From Nitrospira_D sp035465795 (GTDB lineage: Bacteria; Nitrospirota; Nitrospiria; Nitrospirales; Nitrospiraceae), in contig NZ_JBMWAN010000004.1 in assembly GCF_049546785.1 (NCBI RefSeq), forward strand, positions 310,001 through 374,000: a DNA stretch of 64,000 bases, given 5' to 3'. A program made the position numbers and the translations under genes. Each line of letters opens with the position of its first letter. Within the stretch, counting starts at the first letter, position 1. Shown here piece after piece: positions 1 to 9,217 of the stretch. The notes below the pieces were generated by a model. It worked only from the letters and a program-made list of their open reading frames with translations, was not told the origin of the DNA and ran no database searches.

Positions 1-1550
1 TGCTCCGCAGTGTGCGGATCGAGCAGCGGCCCGCCGGTGAGCAGACGCCAGACCGCATCGAGCACGTAGGCCGACGCCGACACAACCAGCACATTGCTCA
101 CGGCCGCCGCGATCTGGGAATAGGAAATCCGCTTGATGAACGTGACGATCTCGTCGAGACGCGCGACACCGGCTTGCTCGCGCAGGATCGTCGCCAGCGT
201 CGCCGCCGTCATCGCCGGCTGCTTCGTGGCAAGGATCAAATGACACGTCTGCATCAGCAGAAAACTGACCGCATAGTTGAGCCCGTACCCCAGGCCGGCC
301 AAAAACGGCGCGAGCCCCAGTGTGAATATCGCCATCTTGATCGCCGCGGTGAACGACGTGAGGATCCCGCCGCCCGCGGCCGCCGCCCAGATCTGCCGGT
401 ACTCACGCCTGCTCTGTGCAATATAATGTTCCCCCGTCACCCCGGACCGGTCGACGATCTTCCGGTGCAGCAGGCGCGTGTTGGATTCGAGGAGATGCGT
501 GACGCTGCCCTCATGAAGGCTGGACTCGACGAGGGTTGAGAGAAACGCATGCACAGCCCGGGCATGCAGCAGGTCGTCCTGCGCGGTCATCACTTCGACC
601 ATCGGCCCCATCCGCCCGAGGCAATGGTGAAGGACTTCCAGCCCGTAGACGATATCGACGCTGACACCCGCCGTTTCCAACCGGCGCCGAATCCACCGCA
701 TCTCGTTCCGGCACTCCGCGGCTGTGTCGCGCCAGACCGCCCCGATTTCGCCGATGTCCGCGCCGGCCTGCCAGAGTTCAACCAGCCGCTCGCTGGTTCG
801 CGCCAGCCGGTAGAAGGGCGACTCCATGATTGACGAGGGACGCCGGCTTCGCGCGCGAAGCTTGTCGGACAAGCCTTGCGCCTGCACGCGTATGGCCAGC
901 AGACGAAATCCGTCGGCAAAGGCCGCGGCCAGCGGATTGGCCCGCTCGGGAATGTGGAGAGGGATCAAGGCCGAGAGAATTCTCGCGAACAGACGCGGAG
1001 GGATCCCGGAAAACCACTTTACCTCGACGTGACTGCGATACTGACGCTGCAAAAGATGGGTCAGATCCCGGTCGTTCCTGACGGAGGGCAGCACCTTATT
1101 GACGAGCCGGTTTCCCACTTCGACCAGCAAGCCGCGGTCGCAGGGCAAACCGGCCGAACCAATCAGATTGACCGCGTCGGTTTCCTGAATGATCCGGCCA
1201 ACGGCGGCCTGCACATCCTGCCTGACGGCCGGAACCCGCTCCAGCACATCGAGCAACAGCTCCCAATAGAGATAGGCCTCGCGCCAGCGCATACGCGCGC
1301 CGAGCACCTGCAAAGAAGGGCTGGCGCCCACGCGGGTCCAGTGAATCAGCCGGAGCCAGGCCTCCAGACGATCGCCGAGAGACCCGGCGCTGACGAGATC
1401 CTGCAGGTGGGTCGCCAGCGCGTTTCTCGTCTCGCTGCCGACGCTCGACGGGCCGAAGAAGGCCAGCACCTGCTCCCGAACTGTCCCTGCAGCACTGGAG
1501 ACAGCCCCTTGCGCTAAAGCCGCGGGCCTTTCTGTCGGCTCGTCGCTCAC
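1..1550 (-). CDS. Site-specific recombinase, SpcR/COG4389-like (C-terminus outside window)
   Basis: About 516 codons are open from a GTG at 1550 to the window edge, so the C-terminal end is missing. The start follows GGAG with a 5-base spacer, and there is no ATG near it. The product resembles the family named 'site-specific recombinase' (PF10136, COG4389). It has a long soluble N-terminal half, then the typical stretch LLHRKIVDRSGVTGEHYI, then AAAGGG and hydrophobic segments containing LAPFLAGLGYGLNYAVSFLL and ATKQPAMTAATLA. These look membrane-spanning, so the recombinase label of the family is itself doubtful. It belongs to neither the tyrosine nor the serine recombinase family. It lies next to the attC-like cassettes, but no functional link is shown. 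Confidence 0.75.
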   Translation of the reverse strand, partial: MSDEPTERPAALAQGAVSSAAGTVREQVLAFFGPSSVGSETRNALATHLQDLVSAGSLGDRLEAWLRLIHWTRVGASPSLQVLGARMRWREAYLYWELLLDVLERVPAVRQDVQAAVGRIIQETDAVNLIGSAGLPCDRGLLVEVGNRLVNKVLPSVRNDRDLTHLLQRQYRSHVEVKWFSGIPPRLFARILSALIPLHIPERANPLAAAFADGFRLLAIRVQAQGLSDKLRARSRRPSSIMESPFYRLARTSERLVELWQAGADIGEIGAVWRDTAAECRNEMRWIRRRLETAGVSVDIVYGLEVLHHCLGRMGPMVEVMTAQDDLLHARAVHAFLSTLVESSLHEGSVTHLLESNTRLLHRKIVDRSGVTGEHYIAQSRREYRQIWAAAAGGGILTSFTAAIKMAIFTLGLAPFLAGLGYGLNYAVSFLLMQTCHLILATKQPAMTAATLATILREQAGVARLDEIVTFIKRISYSQIAAAVSNVLVVSASAYVLDAVWRLLTGGPLLDPHTAE

Positions 1551-2000
1551 AGCCACTCCACGAGTGAATGAGGTCAGGTTCGGACTGTACAAGACTCCCT
1601 AACCGGGAGCAACCTTGGTCGGGGGTTCTATGCGAGGAAATAAGGCGGGTGCCGAAAGCCCGGTTCACCGAGAACAAAGGCTATCGGTGGAATTCGCAGA
1701 AGTAGGGGGATTGAGGGTAGCCTGATGGTTCCCTGGGCTCACCAACCGCACACACAAGAATTATCAAACTCTCATATCAAGAGCGGTGCTCGCCAGGGTC
1801 AATGGCGCGTCTCGGCGCGCCAAGGGTTGGGTGAGTGAAAGAATGCGCGCAGTGGGGAACCAACCAGGCCACCCTCAGCTGAGTAGAACGTGTGAACGGG
1901 GGCGCGTTGAGCAAACGCAGTGCAGGATAAGCTGGTCGCCCTGGTGTCAAGTCAAGAAACGCCCCTCATACCCTCACCCGCATAACGATCACGAATGACT
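1551..2000. other. Intergenic, no supported gene
   Basis: About 450 bases between the recombinase start and the first attC-like site. Only short open frames with no good start or family resemblance are present. It could be a decayed cassette, because it lies on the exit side of an attC-like site. Confidence 0.5.
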
Positions 2001-2065
2001 GGCTAACGCCTGGCATATTAACCGTATGCGGTTTGTTGCAGGCCAGTTGTATGCGCAGGTTAACC
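2001..2065 (-). other. attC-like recombination site 2 (integron cassette end)
   Basis: On the minus strand the site begins with GGTTAAC, overlapping the TAA stop of the gene ending at 2060. It ends with GCGTTAGCC, in which GTTAGCC matches the attC R' consensus GTTRRRY at 6 of 7 positions. Between them, CGCATA and TATGC form an inner pair of boxes around a variable centre. The length (65 bases) and overlap with a stop codon fit integron attC sites. Assigned by eye. Confidence 0.5.
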
Positions 2066-2941
2066 GGTATCTTTTGATTTCTTCCGGCTCCTTTGGCTCC
2101 GAGCGGTCCTGGATGGTGACTTCGGACTCGTGGGAAGAAGGATATGGCGGTGAGTAACGGTTCCGACGCTGACGTCCTCTGGAGGTACTAGATCCGCCTC
2201 GGAAACAAGGACTATATACCTGGTTCGCTTCAATTCGGCATCCCCAAGCATTCCTCCACTGTAAATTGCCGCCTGGTCTCGTGCTTCTTGAGCTTTCGTC
2301 GCAATTTCATCTGGCCGCTTGATGAGTTTCCACTCGGTAAGAACCAAAGCACGCGCAGTCCTTGTCATGACCTCTGCATGTTGCTTAACAGGATCACCAA
2401 ATACAAGGTCCGTGGCGCCTCCAGGGGCAACGATTTTGAACGCCCAAATCCCATGACTCAAGAGATGGACTGCTCCGAGCCGTTCACAGGCTGTTTCGTG
2501 CCTCTTGAAGGCGAGTTGCCATTTCTTGCGGATGTCCTCATCCACCACAAGCTGTCGCCGAAGATGCTCAAACGCCAATTCCGTGAGGCTCCGGCCGTCA
2601 GACTCGGTGTCCCGAATGAGATAATCGAATTGCGAACGAAAAGAGGCAAGGGGAGCAAGAGTTTGAATGTCGACTGCACCATCATTGAAGCTTTTACCCC
2701 AACCCTGCGCGACATACTGCTGTAGTGCCACAAGTGCTTGCTGAGGGAGTTCGCTAGCATATGTCTTGCCGAGGTGGTCAATTTCGGCGATGATTGCCTT
2801 CAGTTCCGGGAGGAGCGATTTCCGAACGACACTGAACGCGTCAGCACTGTTCACCCTGAATGCTGACACAAGAAACTCCCCTGAACGGATAAGACCGTCG
2901 ATTCGGCCAGCCAAGTCTCGCCACTGTTCAAGCCAGGTCAT
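2060..2941 (-). CDS. Unknown protein in attC-flanked cassette
   Basis: 293 residues, starting at an ATG 18 bases after the preceding attC-like site. No family was recognised. The N-terminal part is helical and charged. The middle contains a stretch with GGATDLVFGDP and VLTEWKLIKRPDEIATKAQEARDQAAIYSGGML, where the E-x-K pair with a following Q-A-x-x-Y hints at a PD-(D/E)xK nuclease fold, but this is only a guess. The C-terminus is a basic, serine-rich tail. The gene is visibly richer in A/T than the neighbouring housekeeping genes, and its stop lies inside an attC-like site. Both features suggest transfer as a gene cassette. Confidence 0.7.
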   Translation of the reverse strand: MTWLEQWRDLAGRIDGLIRSGEFLVSAFRVNSADAFSVVRKSLLPELKAIIAEIDHLGKTYASELPQQALVALQQYVAQGWGKSFNDGAVDIQTLAPLASFRSQFDYLIRDTESDGRSLTELAFEHLRRQLVVDEDIRKKWQLAFKRHETACERLGAVHLLSHGIWAFKIVAPGGATDLVFGDPVKQHAEVMTRTARALVLTEWKLIKRPDEIATKAQEARDQAAIYSGGMLGDAELKRTRYIVLVSEADLVPPEDVSVGTVTHRHILLPTSPKSPSRTARSQRSRKKSKDTG

Positions 2942-2959
2942 ACCGATATATATCCTGCC

Positions 2960-3030
2960 TTCTAACGCTTGAATTCAGCGGACAGCAAAAGCTAATCTTT
3001 TTGACGGTCCGCTGGAATGAGTTGTTGAAA
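2960..3030 (-). other. attC-like recombination site 1 (integron cassette end)
   Basis: Read on the minus strand, it starts with TTTCAAC four bases after the stop of the gene ending at 3035 and ends with GCGTTAGAAG. The inner arms CCAGCGGAC and GTCCGCTG pair, with nine-base spacers on each side. The 3' part, GTCCGCTGAATTCAAGCGTT, is very close to the right half of classical attC sites. This is the better of the two sites. Confidence 0.6.
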
Positions 3031-3034
3031 CTCT

Positions 3035-3505
3035 TCATGGGAACACCTTAACCCCATTTTCTTCAAGCCACTTAAGCAAAAAATTGACATGAGCAATTTC
3101 GTTTTTGCACTTTTCCAGCTGCCGTTTAACCTCAGCCAAAACCACGGGGACTTCTACTTTCCATATTTCGTCCACTTCCAGATGGTCTTTGAATATTCCG
3201 AAGTAAAACGCCTTGTTCCTTGTTACCCGATTCAGATTGTTTGAAGTAATCCGATCCATTTGGAAGCTGCAACCTTTATTCGTCGAGACCTTGATGCGCC
3301 TGATACTTGCCAGATACTCATAGGTGTTTCCGCTTTTATCTTGTGCATCAGCGGAGTCTTTCTGCGGTATCAAATCATGGCCAAGAATTTCGGCCATCAT
3401 CAACTCTTTGATTACGCCAGGCTGAAGGATATTTGGCACCCCGTGCTTTTCCAGGGCTATACGTTGAGCTTCTTTGAGAAGATCAAACAATTCAGATGCT
3501 GGCAT
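3035..3505 (-). CDS. Unknown protein in attC-flanked cassette
   Basis: 156 residues starting MPASELFDLL. No family was recognised with confidence. The pattern with KDSADAQDKSGNTYEYLAS followed by KVSTNKGCSFQMDRI recalls small restriction-type endonucleases, in which acidic residues precede a lysine-containing strand, but no clean PD-(D/E)xK motif is visible. Its stop is separated by only four bases from attC-like site 1, as in integron gene cassettes. A/T content is higher than in flanking genes. It could be a nuclease, an antitoxin-like or another accessory protein. Confidence 0.65.
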   Translation of the reverse strand: MPASELFDLLKEAQRIALEKHGVPNILQPGVIKELMMAEILGHDLIPQKDSADAQDKSGNTYEYLASIRRIKVSTNKGCSFQMDRITSNNLNRVTRNKAFYFGIFKDHLEVDEIWKVEVPVVLAEVKRQLEKCKNEIAHVNFLLKWLEENGVKVFP

Positions 3506-3694
3506 TTGAGACTTCTAGCGATAATTAGAAATATCCGGATATGCTACGGATCTTCGGTTTCCTGTCCGTGTACCACACCACGAGGTTTCTCGCCGATGAA
3601 CTGTGGACTCCTATCTATTCAACGGCTTCCTCCCCGCCAAGCAAGTTATCACTGCTTCTTATTCGGATTAGCCAGCACTATCTCTTTGAGGGGA

Positions 3695-4660
3695 TCACAT
3701 CCCGTCCGGAGCGCTCGCTCGCCCGACTAATTCAATCAGCACCCCTTCCCGCAACCCCAAATCGCTCACCAGCACGCTCGACATGCCCAAGGTCTCCATC
3801 ACCGTCCGGATGATGATCGCGCCGGCGGCGATGACTTCTTCGCGGTTCTTTTCTAAGCCTGGCAGGCCGATACGGTCGGCTCTCTTGCGGCTGAGCAGGG
3901 TCTGCTCCAGTTCCTGAACGGTGGCGAGTGTCAGCTTGTAGTTATGGATACGGGCCGACACATAGGCGGGGAGCTTCTGCGCCATGGCCGCGAGGGCGGT
4001 GATGGTTCCGGCAGTGCCGACGAAGGTGGCGGTCTGGTAGCCCTTCATATCGGCGACGGCGGCCTTTGTTTCCCGCGCAATCCAATCCCGCGCCTGTTGA
4101 ACCTCCGCAATGGTCGGAGGATCATGGTGGAGCAATCGTTCACACAGGCGCACCACGCCGATGTCGATGGAGCGGACAACCGGCTGCTGGCCCGGCCGAT
4201 CCAGAATAAACTCCGTACTCCCGCCGCCGATGTCCAGCGCCAGCATATCGGTCACGCCGGCAGGAAGGCCGGAGCGAATGCCGAGCAACGTGCGCCGTGC
4301 TTCCTCGTCACCGGTAATGACTTCGACATCGAACCCGGTTTCTTGCTTAACCTGACGGAGAAACTCGTCACGATTGCCGGCATCGCGGACGGCACTCGTG
4401 GCCACCGCCGTGCAAGCATCTACGGCGTAGCTGTCGATAACCTCCTTCCACTCCCGCAAACACTGGATGACCCGATCCATCGGGTCCGGACTCAAGCGCT
4501 TGTTCTGATCGACGCCTTCCCCCAGGCGAAGAATCCGCCGGTCTGACCGGAGTTCTTTGAGGGACGCGCCGGGAGGCAGATCGGCGATGAGCAGCCGACA
4601 GGTGAGGGTGCCGATGTCGATGCCGGCCAATCGAAGGCTACGTGGGGCTGGCTGGGTCAT
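3695..4660 (-). CDS. ppx: Exopolyphosphatase / guanosine pentaphosphate phosphatase (Ppx/GppA family)
   Basis: 321 residues, the length of the short Ppx/GppA type. The actin-like ATPase fold is shown by the N-terminal motif GIDIGTLTCRLLIAD and by LALDIGGGSTEF about 140 residues in, the phosphate-binding loops of the family. FVGTAGTITALAA is the third conserved segment. The enzyme probably removes terminal phosphate from polyphosphate and/or pppGpp in the cytoplasm. Its ATG overlaps the stop of the upstream gene by four bases, so the two are probably cotranscribed. Which substrate dominates cannot be read from sequence. Confidence 0.9.
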   Translation of the reverse strand: MTQPAPRSLRLAGIDIGTLTCRLLIADLPPGASLKELRSDRRILRLGEGVDQNKRLSPDPMDRVIQCLREWKEVIDSYAVDACTAVATSAVRDAGNRDEFLRQVKQETGFDVEVITGDEEARRTLLGIRSGLPAGVTDMLALDIGGGSTEFILDRPGQQPVVRSIDIGVVRLCERLLHHDPPTIAEVQQARDWIARETKAAVADMKGYQTATFVGTAGTITALAAMAQKLPAYVSARIHNYKLTLATVQELEQTLLSRKRADRIGLPGLEKNREEVIAAGAIIIRTVMETLGMSSVLVSDLGLREGVLIELVGRASAPDGM

Positions 4661-4980
4661 TGCTCGTTCCGAATCTCGTCCATTTCTGATTCCAGTTGCT
4701 TCCGGGCATCTTTCAGTTCCTGAATCTCGCGCACCACCCGGCCAATGTCTTCGTCATACATCACCCGCTCCGCCGTCTCGCCCCGCTCCTTCATCTCGAC
4801 CGCCCGCTCGCCGATGTCCTTGTAGAGATCCGACAATTGCTGATCGATCTTCCGGACCTCCAGCCGCATCCGGAGCAATTCCGTCTCTTCCAGCGCTCGA
4901 GTGGCGGCATGCGCCGTCCCCAATCGCAGCGTCGCGATGCCGGAACGAAGATCATCTTTTAGGCGCTGTAATAGTCCCAT
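4657..4980 (-). CDS. Small coiled-coil protein upstream of ppx
   Basis: 107 residues from the ATG at 4980 (MGLLQRLKDDLRSG), chosen because GGGAG lies five bases upstream. Longer forms would read through a palindromic repeat. Almost the whole protein is charged heptad-like helix (LLRMRLEVRKIDQQLSDL, then REIQELKDARKQLESEM). No enzyme motif is seen. Translationally coupled to ppx by a four-base overlap. Function unknown. Confidence 0.75.
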   Translation of the reverse strand: MGLLQRLKDDLRSGIATLRLGTAHAATRALEETELLRMRLEVRKIDQQLSDLYKDIGERAVEMKERGETAERVMYDEDIGRVVREIQELKDARKQLESEMDEIRNEQ

Positions 4981-4982
4981 AC

Positions 4983-5076
4983 AACTCCCGGTGATCAGTG
5001 ATGTGTGATCAGTGACGTGGGAACATTCCGCCGGCCTTCTTTCCACCGATCACTCATCACGCATCACCCCTCACTC
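4983..5076. repeat. Intergenic palindrome of GTGATCAGTGATG type, copy 1
   Basis: Left arm rich in GTGATCAGTGATG and right arm rich in CACTCATCACGCATCACC can fold back on each other around a short centre. It lies between recG and the coiled-coil gene, and its right edge is four bases from the recG stop codon. A second copy of the same type is at 20326-20430. Confidence 0.6.
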
Positions 5077-5079
5077 ACG

Positions 5080-7611
5080 TTAACTGACCGACCCCAACTC
5101 CAATTTCTTCTCCCACTTTCTGAACATGGCCTCTTTCAGGCCTTGATGCCCCGGCGCGCTCAGTTGCGGGTCCTGCTTCAACAGGGAGAAGGCCTCCAGC
5201 CTCGCCTGCTGCAGGAGATCGCTGTCTCTCACGATGTTGGCCACGCGAAACTCGGGCATGCCCCATTGCCGGAACCCGAAAAACTCCCCCGGTCCCCTGA
5301 TGCGCAGATCTTCCTCCGCGATCACGAACCCGTCGTTCGACTGCACCAGCGCATCCAGCCGCTCCCGCGCGTTGGACGCCGGCTCTTCTGCCCCGAGCGG
5401 ATGACGTCCAAGCTTCGGACGACTGCGCGCCAGCCAGGTCGCCATGAGCAGACAGTAGGATTGCTCGGCCCCGCGCCCCACCCTTCCACGCAGTTGATGC
5501 AGTTGCGCCAAGCCGAATCGCTCGGCGTGTTCGATCATCATGATCGTGGCATTCGGCACATCCACCCCGACTTCAATTACCGTCGTGGCGACGAGCAGAT
5601 GAATCTTCCCGGCCTTAAAATCGGCCATGACCGATTCTTTCTCAGTTGGTTTCATTCGCCCATGCAGCAACCCGACTGTGAACCCGGCAAACTCGCCGTT
5701 CTGCAACTGCTCGGCCCCTTGAATCGCCGCCTGCAAGTCCGTTTTTTCCGATTCCTCCACGAGAGGATAGACGATATAGGCCTGACGCTGGTTCCGCAAT
5801 TCATCTTTAAGAATCTGATAGGCCCGACGGCGCTGCGATTCGCTGAACAGAAACGTCCGCACCGGCCGGCGCCCCGGCGGCAGCATGTCGATCACCGACA
5901 CGTCCAGATCGCCATAGACCGTCATCGCCAGCGTGCGCGGGATCGGCGTGGCCGTGAGCACCAGCACGTCCGGCTTGTAGCCCTTGTCGATGAGCGTCTT
6001 CCGCTGCATCACGCCGAACTTGTGCTGTTCATCGACGACCGCCAACCCCAGATTCTTGAAGCCTACACCTTTCTGGATCAGCGCATGCGTCCCGATGGCC
6101 ACCTGCACCTCACCGGAGGCCAGTTGCGCCGCCTGGGCTTTCTTCACCACTGCCTTATCGCTTCCGCGCAGCAAGGCCACGTTCAACCCCAGCGACGCCA
6201 ACGTATCTTTGAGATTGCGATAGTGCTGCTCGGCGAGAATTTCCGTCGGCGCCATGAGGGCCGCCTGATAGCCTGACCCGCAGGCCATGACGATGGCGTG
6301 CAACGCCACGACGGTCTTCCCGGAGCCGACGTCGCCCTGCACCAGCCGGTTCATCGGCCGTTGCGAGATCATGTCGCGATAGATCTCCCGGATGACCTGA
6401 TCCTGCGCAGCCGTCAGTTGAAACGGCAGCAGGCGGCTCAGCTTCCCGACGATCGGCGCCCGGGGATTGAACGTGAGCCCCTTGGGCTGTTCCTGCACCG
6501 ACCGCTGCCTGGTCGCCAAGGCCATCTGGAGAAGAAACAACTCTTCGAAGGCGAGGCGCCGGTGCGCGGGCGTCTTGCCCTGTTCCAGCAGTCGGGCGTC
6601 CGTCCCCGCTTTGGGAAAATGCACATCCTGGATGGCTTCTTGGATCGGAATGAGCCGCTGGCGGGCTCGTAGCGTGACCGGCAGGTGATCCCGTAGCTCG
6701 CGCGCATGCTCGTCCAAGAGCGTCTTCACCAGCACCCGCGCCTGGCGGGACGTCCAGCCTTTGGTCTCGTGATAGACCGGCACGATGCGGCCGACATGGA
6801 GCGCGGACTCTGCGCCTTCCCCCACCACCTCGTACTGCGCGACATCCATCCGGGGCACCATCCACCCCTGCCGCCCCGCGATCACCCGCCCGCTCATCAT
6901 GACGCGCTTCCCCACCGCCAGCACATCTTCGAGGTACGGTTGATTGAAAAAGACGACCTGCATCCGGCCCGTCTCATCTTCGATGCCGACCTCCAGCACC
7001 GAGAGGCGGCGGTTCCTGGTCCGTTTGGCCTCGCACTTGGCGATCGTCCCGCAAATCGACGCGGCCATGCCCGGCACCAGATTGCCGATCGGCGTCATCA
7101 CCGACCGGTCTTCGTAGCGCCAGGGAATCGTCCACAAGGCATCTTCGACCGTGGCGATCCCCAGCCGCTGGAGGAGGCTCGTGCGTTTCGGCCCCACGCC
7201 TTTCACAAACTGGATCGGCTGATTCCAGAGATCCTGCCGTTCATGGCGCGCAGCTGACGGCATCGTTCCGGCCGGTTCTGCCACGCCGGACAGCGGCTCG
7301 GCCGCCGCCTCCCGAAGCAGCGTCAACAGAGTGCAGGCAGCCTGGAGTCGCCGTCGTTGCTCGGCAAGCGGAAGGGCGGACTGAAAGTCGATGAACAATT
7401 CGCGGAGAAACCGCAGGCGGGTTTCGATGACCGGTGGGATCCCCTTCTGCGCCAGGGCCAACTGCACCTGGCCCGACACGAAGGTGCTCAGATTTTTCAC
7501 CGCGCCCGCGTGGGCGCATTCATCTTTGGTCGCAAACTCAATCGGCCTGGCAAGACGGTCGAGCCATTCCTGAAACGTCGCCGGCACGGTGGACTCGGAA
7601 GGAGTCTGCAT
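5080..7611 (-). CDS. recG: ATP-dependent DNA helicase RecG
   Basis: About 843 residues from the ATG at 7611 (MQTPSESTVP); a GTG 36 bases upstream is an alternative. The order is that of RecG: an N-terminal helical extension, the wedge/OB domain (GVGPKRTSLLQRLGI then GNLVPGMAASICGTI), helicase motif I in GDVGSGKTVVAL, motif II as DEQHKFGV, motif III LTATPIPRTLA, and the second RecA-like domain ending VGRGAEQSYCLL. It remodels stalled replication forks and branched DNA. The N-terminal extension of about 150 residues before the wedge is longer than in the Escherichia coli protein, as in several other phyla. The stop is followed by a palindrome. Confidence 0.96.
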   Translation of the reverse strand: MQTPSESTVPATFQEWLDRLARPIEFATKDECAHAGAVKNLSTFVSGQVQLALAQKGIPPVIETRLRFLRELFIDFQSALPLAEQRRRLQAACTLLTLLREAAAEPLSGVAEPAGTMPSAARHERQDLWNQPIQFVKGVGPKRTSLLQRLGIATVEDALWTIPWRYEDRSVMTPIGNLVPGMAASICGTIAKCEAKRTRNRRLSVLEVGIEDETGRMQVVFFNQPYLEDVLAVGKRVMMSGRVIAGRQGWMVPRMDVAQYEVVGEGAESALHVGRIVPVYHETKGWTSRQARVLVKTLLDEHARELRDHLPVTLRARQRLIPIQEAIQDVHFPKAGTDARLLEQGKTPAHRRLAFEELFLLQMALATRQRSVQEQPKGLTFNPRAPIVGKLSRLLPFQLTAAQDQVIREIYRDMISQRPMNRLVQGDVGSGKTVVALHAIVMACGSGYQAALMAPTEILAEQHYRNLKDTLASLGLNVALLRGSDKAVVKKAQAAQLASGEVQVAIGTHALIQKGVGFKNLGLAVVDEQHKFGVMQRKTLIDKGYKPDVLVLTATPIPRTLAMTVYGDLDVSVIDMLPPGRRPVRTFLFSESQRRRAYQILKDELRNQRQAYIVYPLVEESEKTDLQAAIQGAEQLQNGEFAGFTVGLLHGRMKPTEKESVMADFKAGKIHLLVATTVIEVGVDVPNATIMMIEHAERFGLAQLHQLRGRVGRGAEQSYCLLMATWLARSRPKLGRHPLGAEEPASNARERLDALVQSNDGFVIAEEDLRIRGPGEFFGFRQWGMPEFRVANIVRDSDLLQQARLEAFSLLKQDPQLSAPGHQGLKEAMFRKWEKKLELGSVS

Positions 7612-7725
7612 AACTGGCGCGGATCGTAACACACCCCCGCACGGCACTCAATGAAGCCCGGCGCCGGCCGCTCGATCACGCCCTTTCTCCAAGCTCGCCT
7701 CCCCCGTGCAAATGCACCGAATTGT

Positions 7726-7753
7726 TTGTCAGTCCTGCCTAGGGTGATACACT
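7726..7753 (+). promoter_or_regulatory. Sigma-70-like promoter of the TPR peptidase gene
   Basis: -35 TTGTCA (7726-7731), 16-base spacer, -10 TACACT (7748-7753). The ATG at 7770 follows with AAGG upstream of it. Confidence 0.5.
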
Positions 7754-7769
7754 CAGCGGCAAGGTCACC

Positions 7770-9197
7770 ATGTATCGCCGCAACATTTTCCATATCCTTC
7801 TCCCCTTGGCCCTCTGCTTGGGCGTCTTTACCACCTACCATCTCTTCGTCAAGGATCTCTCGCCTGCCACGCCTGAGGCCCCGGCACCGGTGGTGGACAG
7901 CGCGCCCTCCCCCTCCATTCCGATAGTCTCGCAAGCCCCGGCGCGCCCGACCGACGAAGAACTCAAACAGGCCAGAGCCATCGATCCCGCCGTCATTCCC
8001 GATACCCCTTCCAGCCAACTCCTGGAAGCCGTTCGCGACGAGATCGAAAGAAAGAATTTCACCGTGGCGGAACGTAGGCTGGCCAACCTGCCCCCGTCGC
8101 TCTTGTCCGACGCCAAGGCAAAGCCCTACATCGCCATTCTCTGGAACAACCTGGGCCTTGAACAGGAGCGGATCGACGGCACAAAAGCCTCGGTCAAGGC
8201 GTTCAAGAAGGCCGCCGCGCTGGACAGCGCCAATCCGGTCATCCAGCTGAATCTTGCCCACGCCTACTGGGAATTACGCGATCCCGCGCTCAATCAGGAT
8301 TTCCTGACGGCCTTGACGAGCCTGGCCCCCAACGAGCCCTTTCCCCATCTCGCGATGGCCGATCTTCTGTACGATCAGGACCACCTGACCGAAGCGGCCG
8401 CGCACCTGGCCGAGGCGACGGAACGGGCCGGGAAAGATCCCCGTGTGCAATCCTACCTCGCGGCAGTCACCGCCAAGGTGCGCCATACGGACGCGGTGGA
8501 ATCCCGCATGCACGCGCGTAACAGCGCCCATTTCATGGTGAAGTACGACGGAGCGGAGGATCACGGCACCTGGACCACGGTCCTGGAGATACTGGAGGAA
8601 GCCTATCGCGACATCGGCCAACGGTTCAGCCATTTTCCCGCCAAACCCATCGTCGTGGTGCTCCACACCAAAGACACGTTCCAATCGGCCACCGGCAGCC
8701 CGGCCTGGGCCGACGGGCTTTACGACCCCGTCCTCGGCCGCATCCAGATCCCCACGCAGGGCGCGACCACCGATACCCAATGGCTGACCCATGTCTTACG
8801 CCATGAATACGTCCATGCGCTCCTTCATGATCGTCTGGAAGGCCAGATCACCTCCCTGCCTGTCTGGCTCAATGAAGGACTCGCCATGCAGCTGGCGGGC
8901 GATCCCTGGCCGGACCTCGACCAGGCCATGCCGAACGGCGGCTCCGTGATCCACTTAAAATACTTGGAAGGGGGATGGGGGCAGCTGCCACAGAACGCGG
9001 CGACGCTCGCCTATCTGGAAGCAAACTCCGCCACGCATTACCTGATCGAACGATTCGGGATGAGCCGTGTGGCGGAATTGCTGAACGCCTTCAAAGCCAA
9101 AGCCACCGTCGCGACGGCCCTGCAAGACAAAATCTTTCTCTCCTACGACCAGTTCCATCAGCAGTGGCTGGATACGTTTCTGCACAAACACAGCTAG
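7770..9197 (+). CDS. TPR-containing gluzincin metallopeptidase (peptidase MA-like)
   Basis: 475 residues. An N-terminal hydrophobic segment (NIFHILLPLALCLGVFTTYH) anchors or exports the protein, followed by a proline-rich linker. Residues of roughly 110-240 are tetratricopeptide-like helices (AKPYIAILWNNLGLEQERI, AHAYWELRDPALNQDFL). The C-terminal domain has the zinc motif HEYVHALL in LRHEYVHALL and the downstream glutamate in LPVWLNEGLAMQ, the layout of peptidase MA family gluzincins. It probably acts in the periplasm or at the inner membrane; the substrate is unknown. A recognisable promoter precedes it, and it converges with the gene at 9218-10099. Confidence 0.8.
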   Translation: MYRRNIFHILLPLALCLGVFTTYHLFVKDLSPATPEAPAPVVDSAPSPSIPIVSQAPARPTDEELKQARAIDPAVIPDTPSSQLLEAVRDEIERKNFTVAERRLANLPPSLLSDAKAKPYIAILWNNLGLEQERIDGTKASVKAFKKAAALDSANPVIQLNLAHAYWELRDPALNQDFLTALTSLAPNEPFPHLAMADLLYDQDHLTEAAAHLAEATERAGKDPRVQSYLAAVTAKVRHTDAVESRMHARNSAHFMVKYDGAEDHGTWTTVLEILEEAYRDIGQRFSHFPAKPIVVVLHTKDTFQSATGSPAWADGLYDPVLGRIQIPTQGATTDTQWLTHVLRHEYVHALLHDRLEGQITSLPVWLNEGLAMQLAGDPWPDLDQAMPNGGSVIHLKYLEGGWGQLPQNAATLAYLEANSATHYLIERFGMSRVAELLNAFKAKATVATALQDKIFLSYDQFHQQWLDTFLHKHS

Positions 9198-9217
9198 CCT
9201 GTTCCATCGACGAACAA

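Noticed and set aside
876..1517. Long plus-strand open frame opposite the recombinase gene
   Set aside because: The minus strand carries a continuous frame with clear family resemblance starting at a GTG; the plus frame is rich in Arg/Gly/Pro and has no recognisable domain.
2001..3030. CRISPR array
   Set aside because: The two repeated structures are inverted-repeat attC-like sites separated by genes, not short regular repeats with spacers; no other array was seen.
5005..6276. 423-codon plus-strand frame opposite recG
   Set aside because: Mirror of G+C-rich codons in recG; composition (His, Arg, Pro, Gln) and lack of motifs mark it as a shadow. The same applies to long frames opposite purF, purL, purB, ribBA, glnA and nadE.
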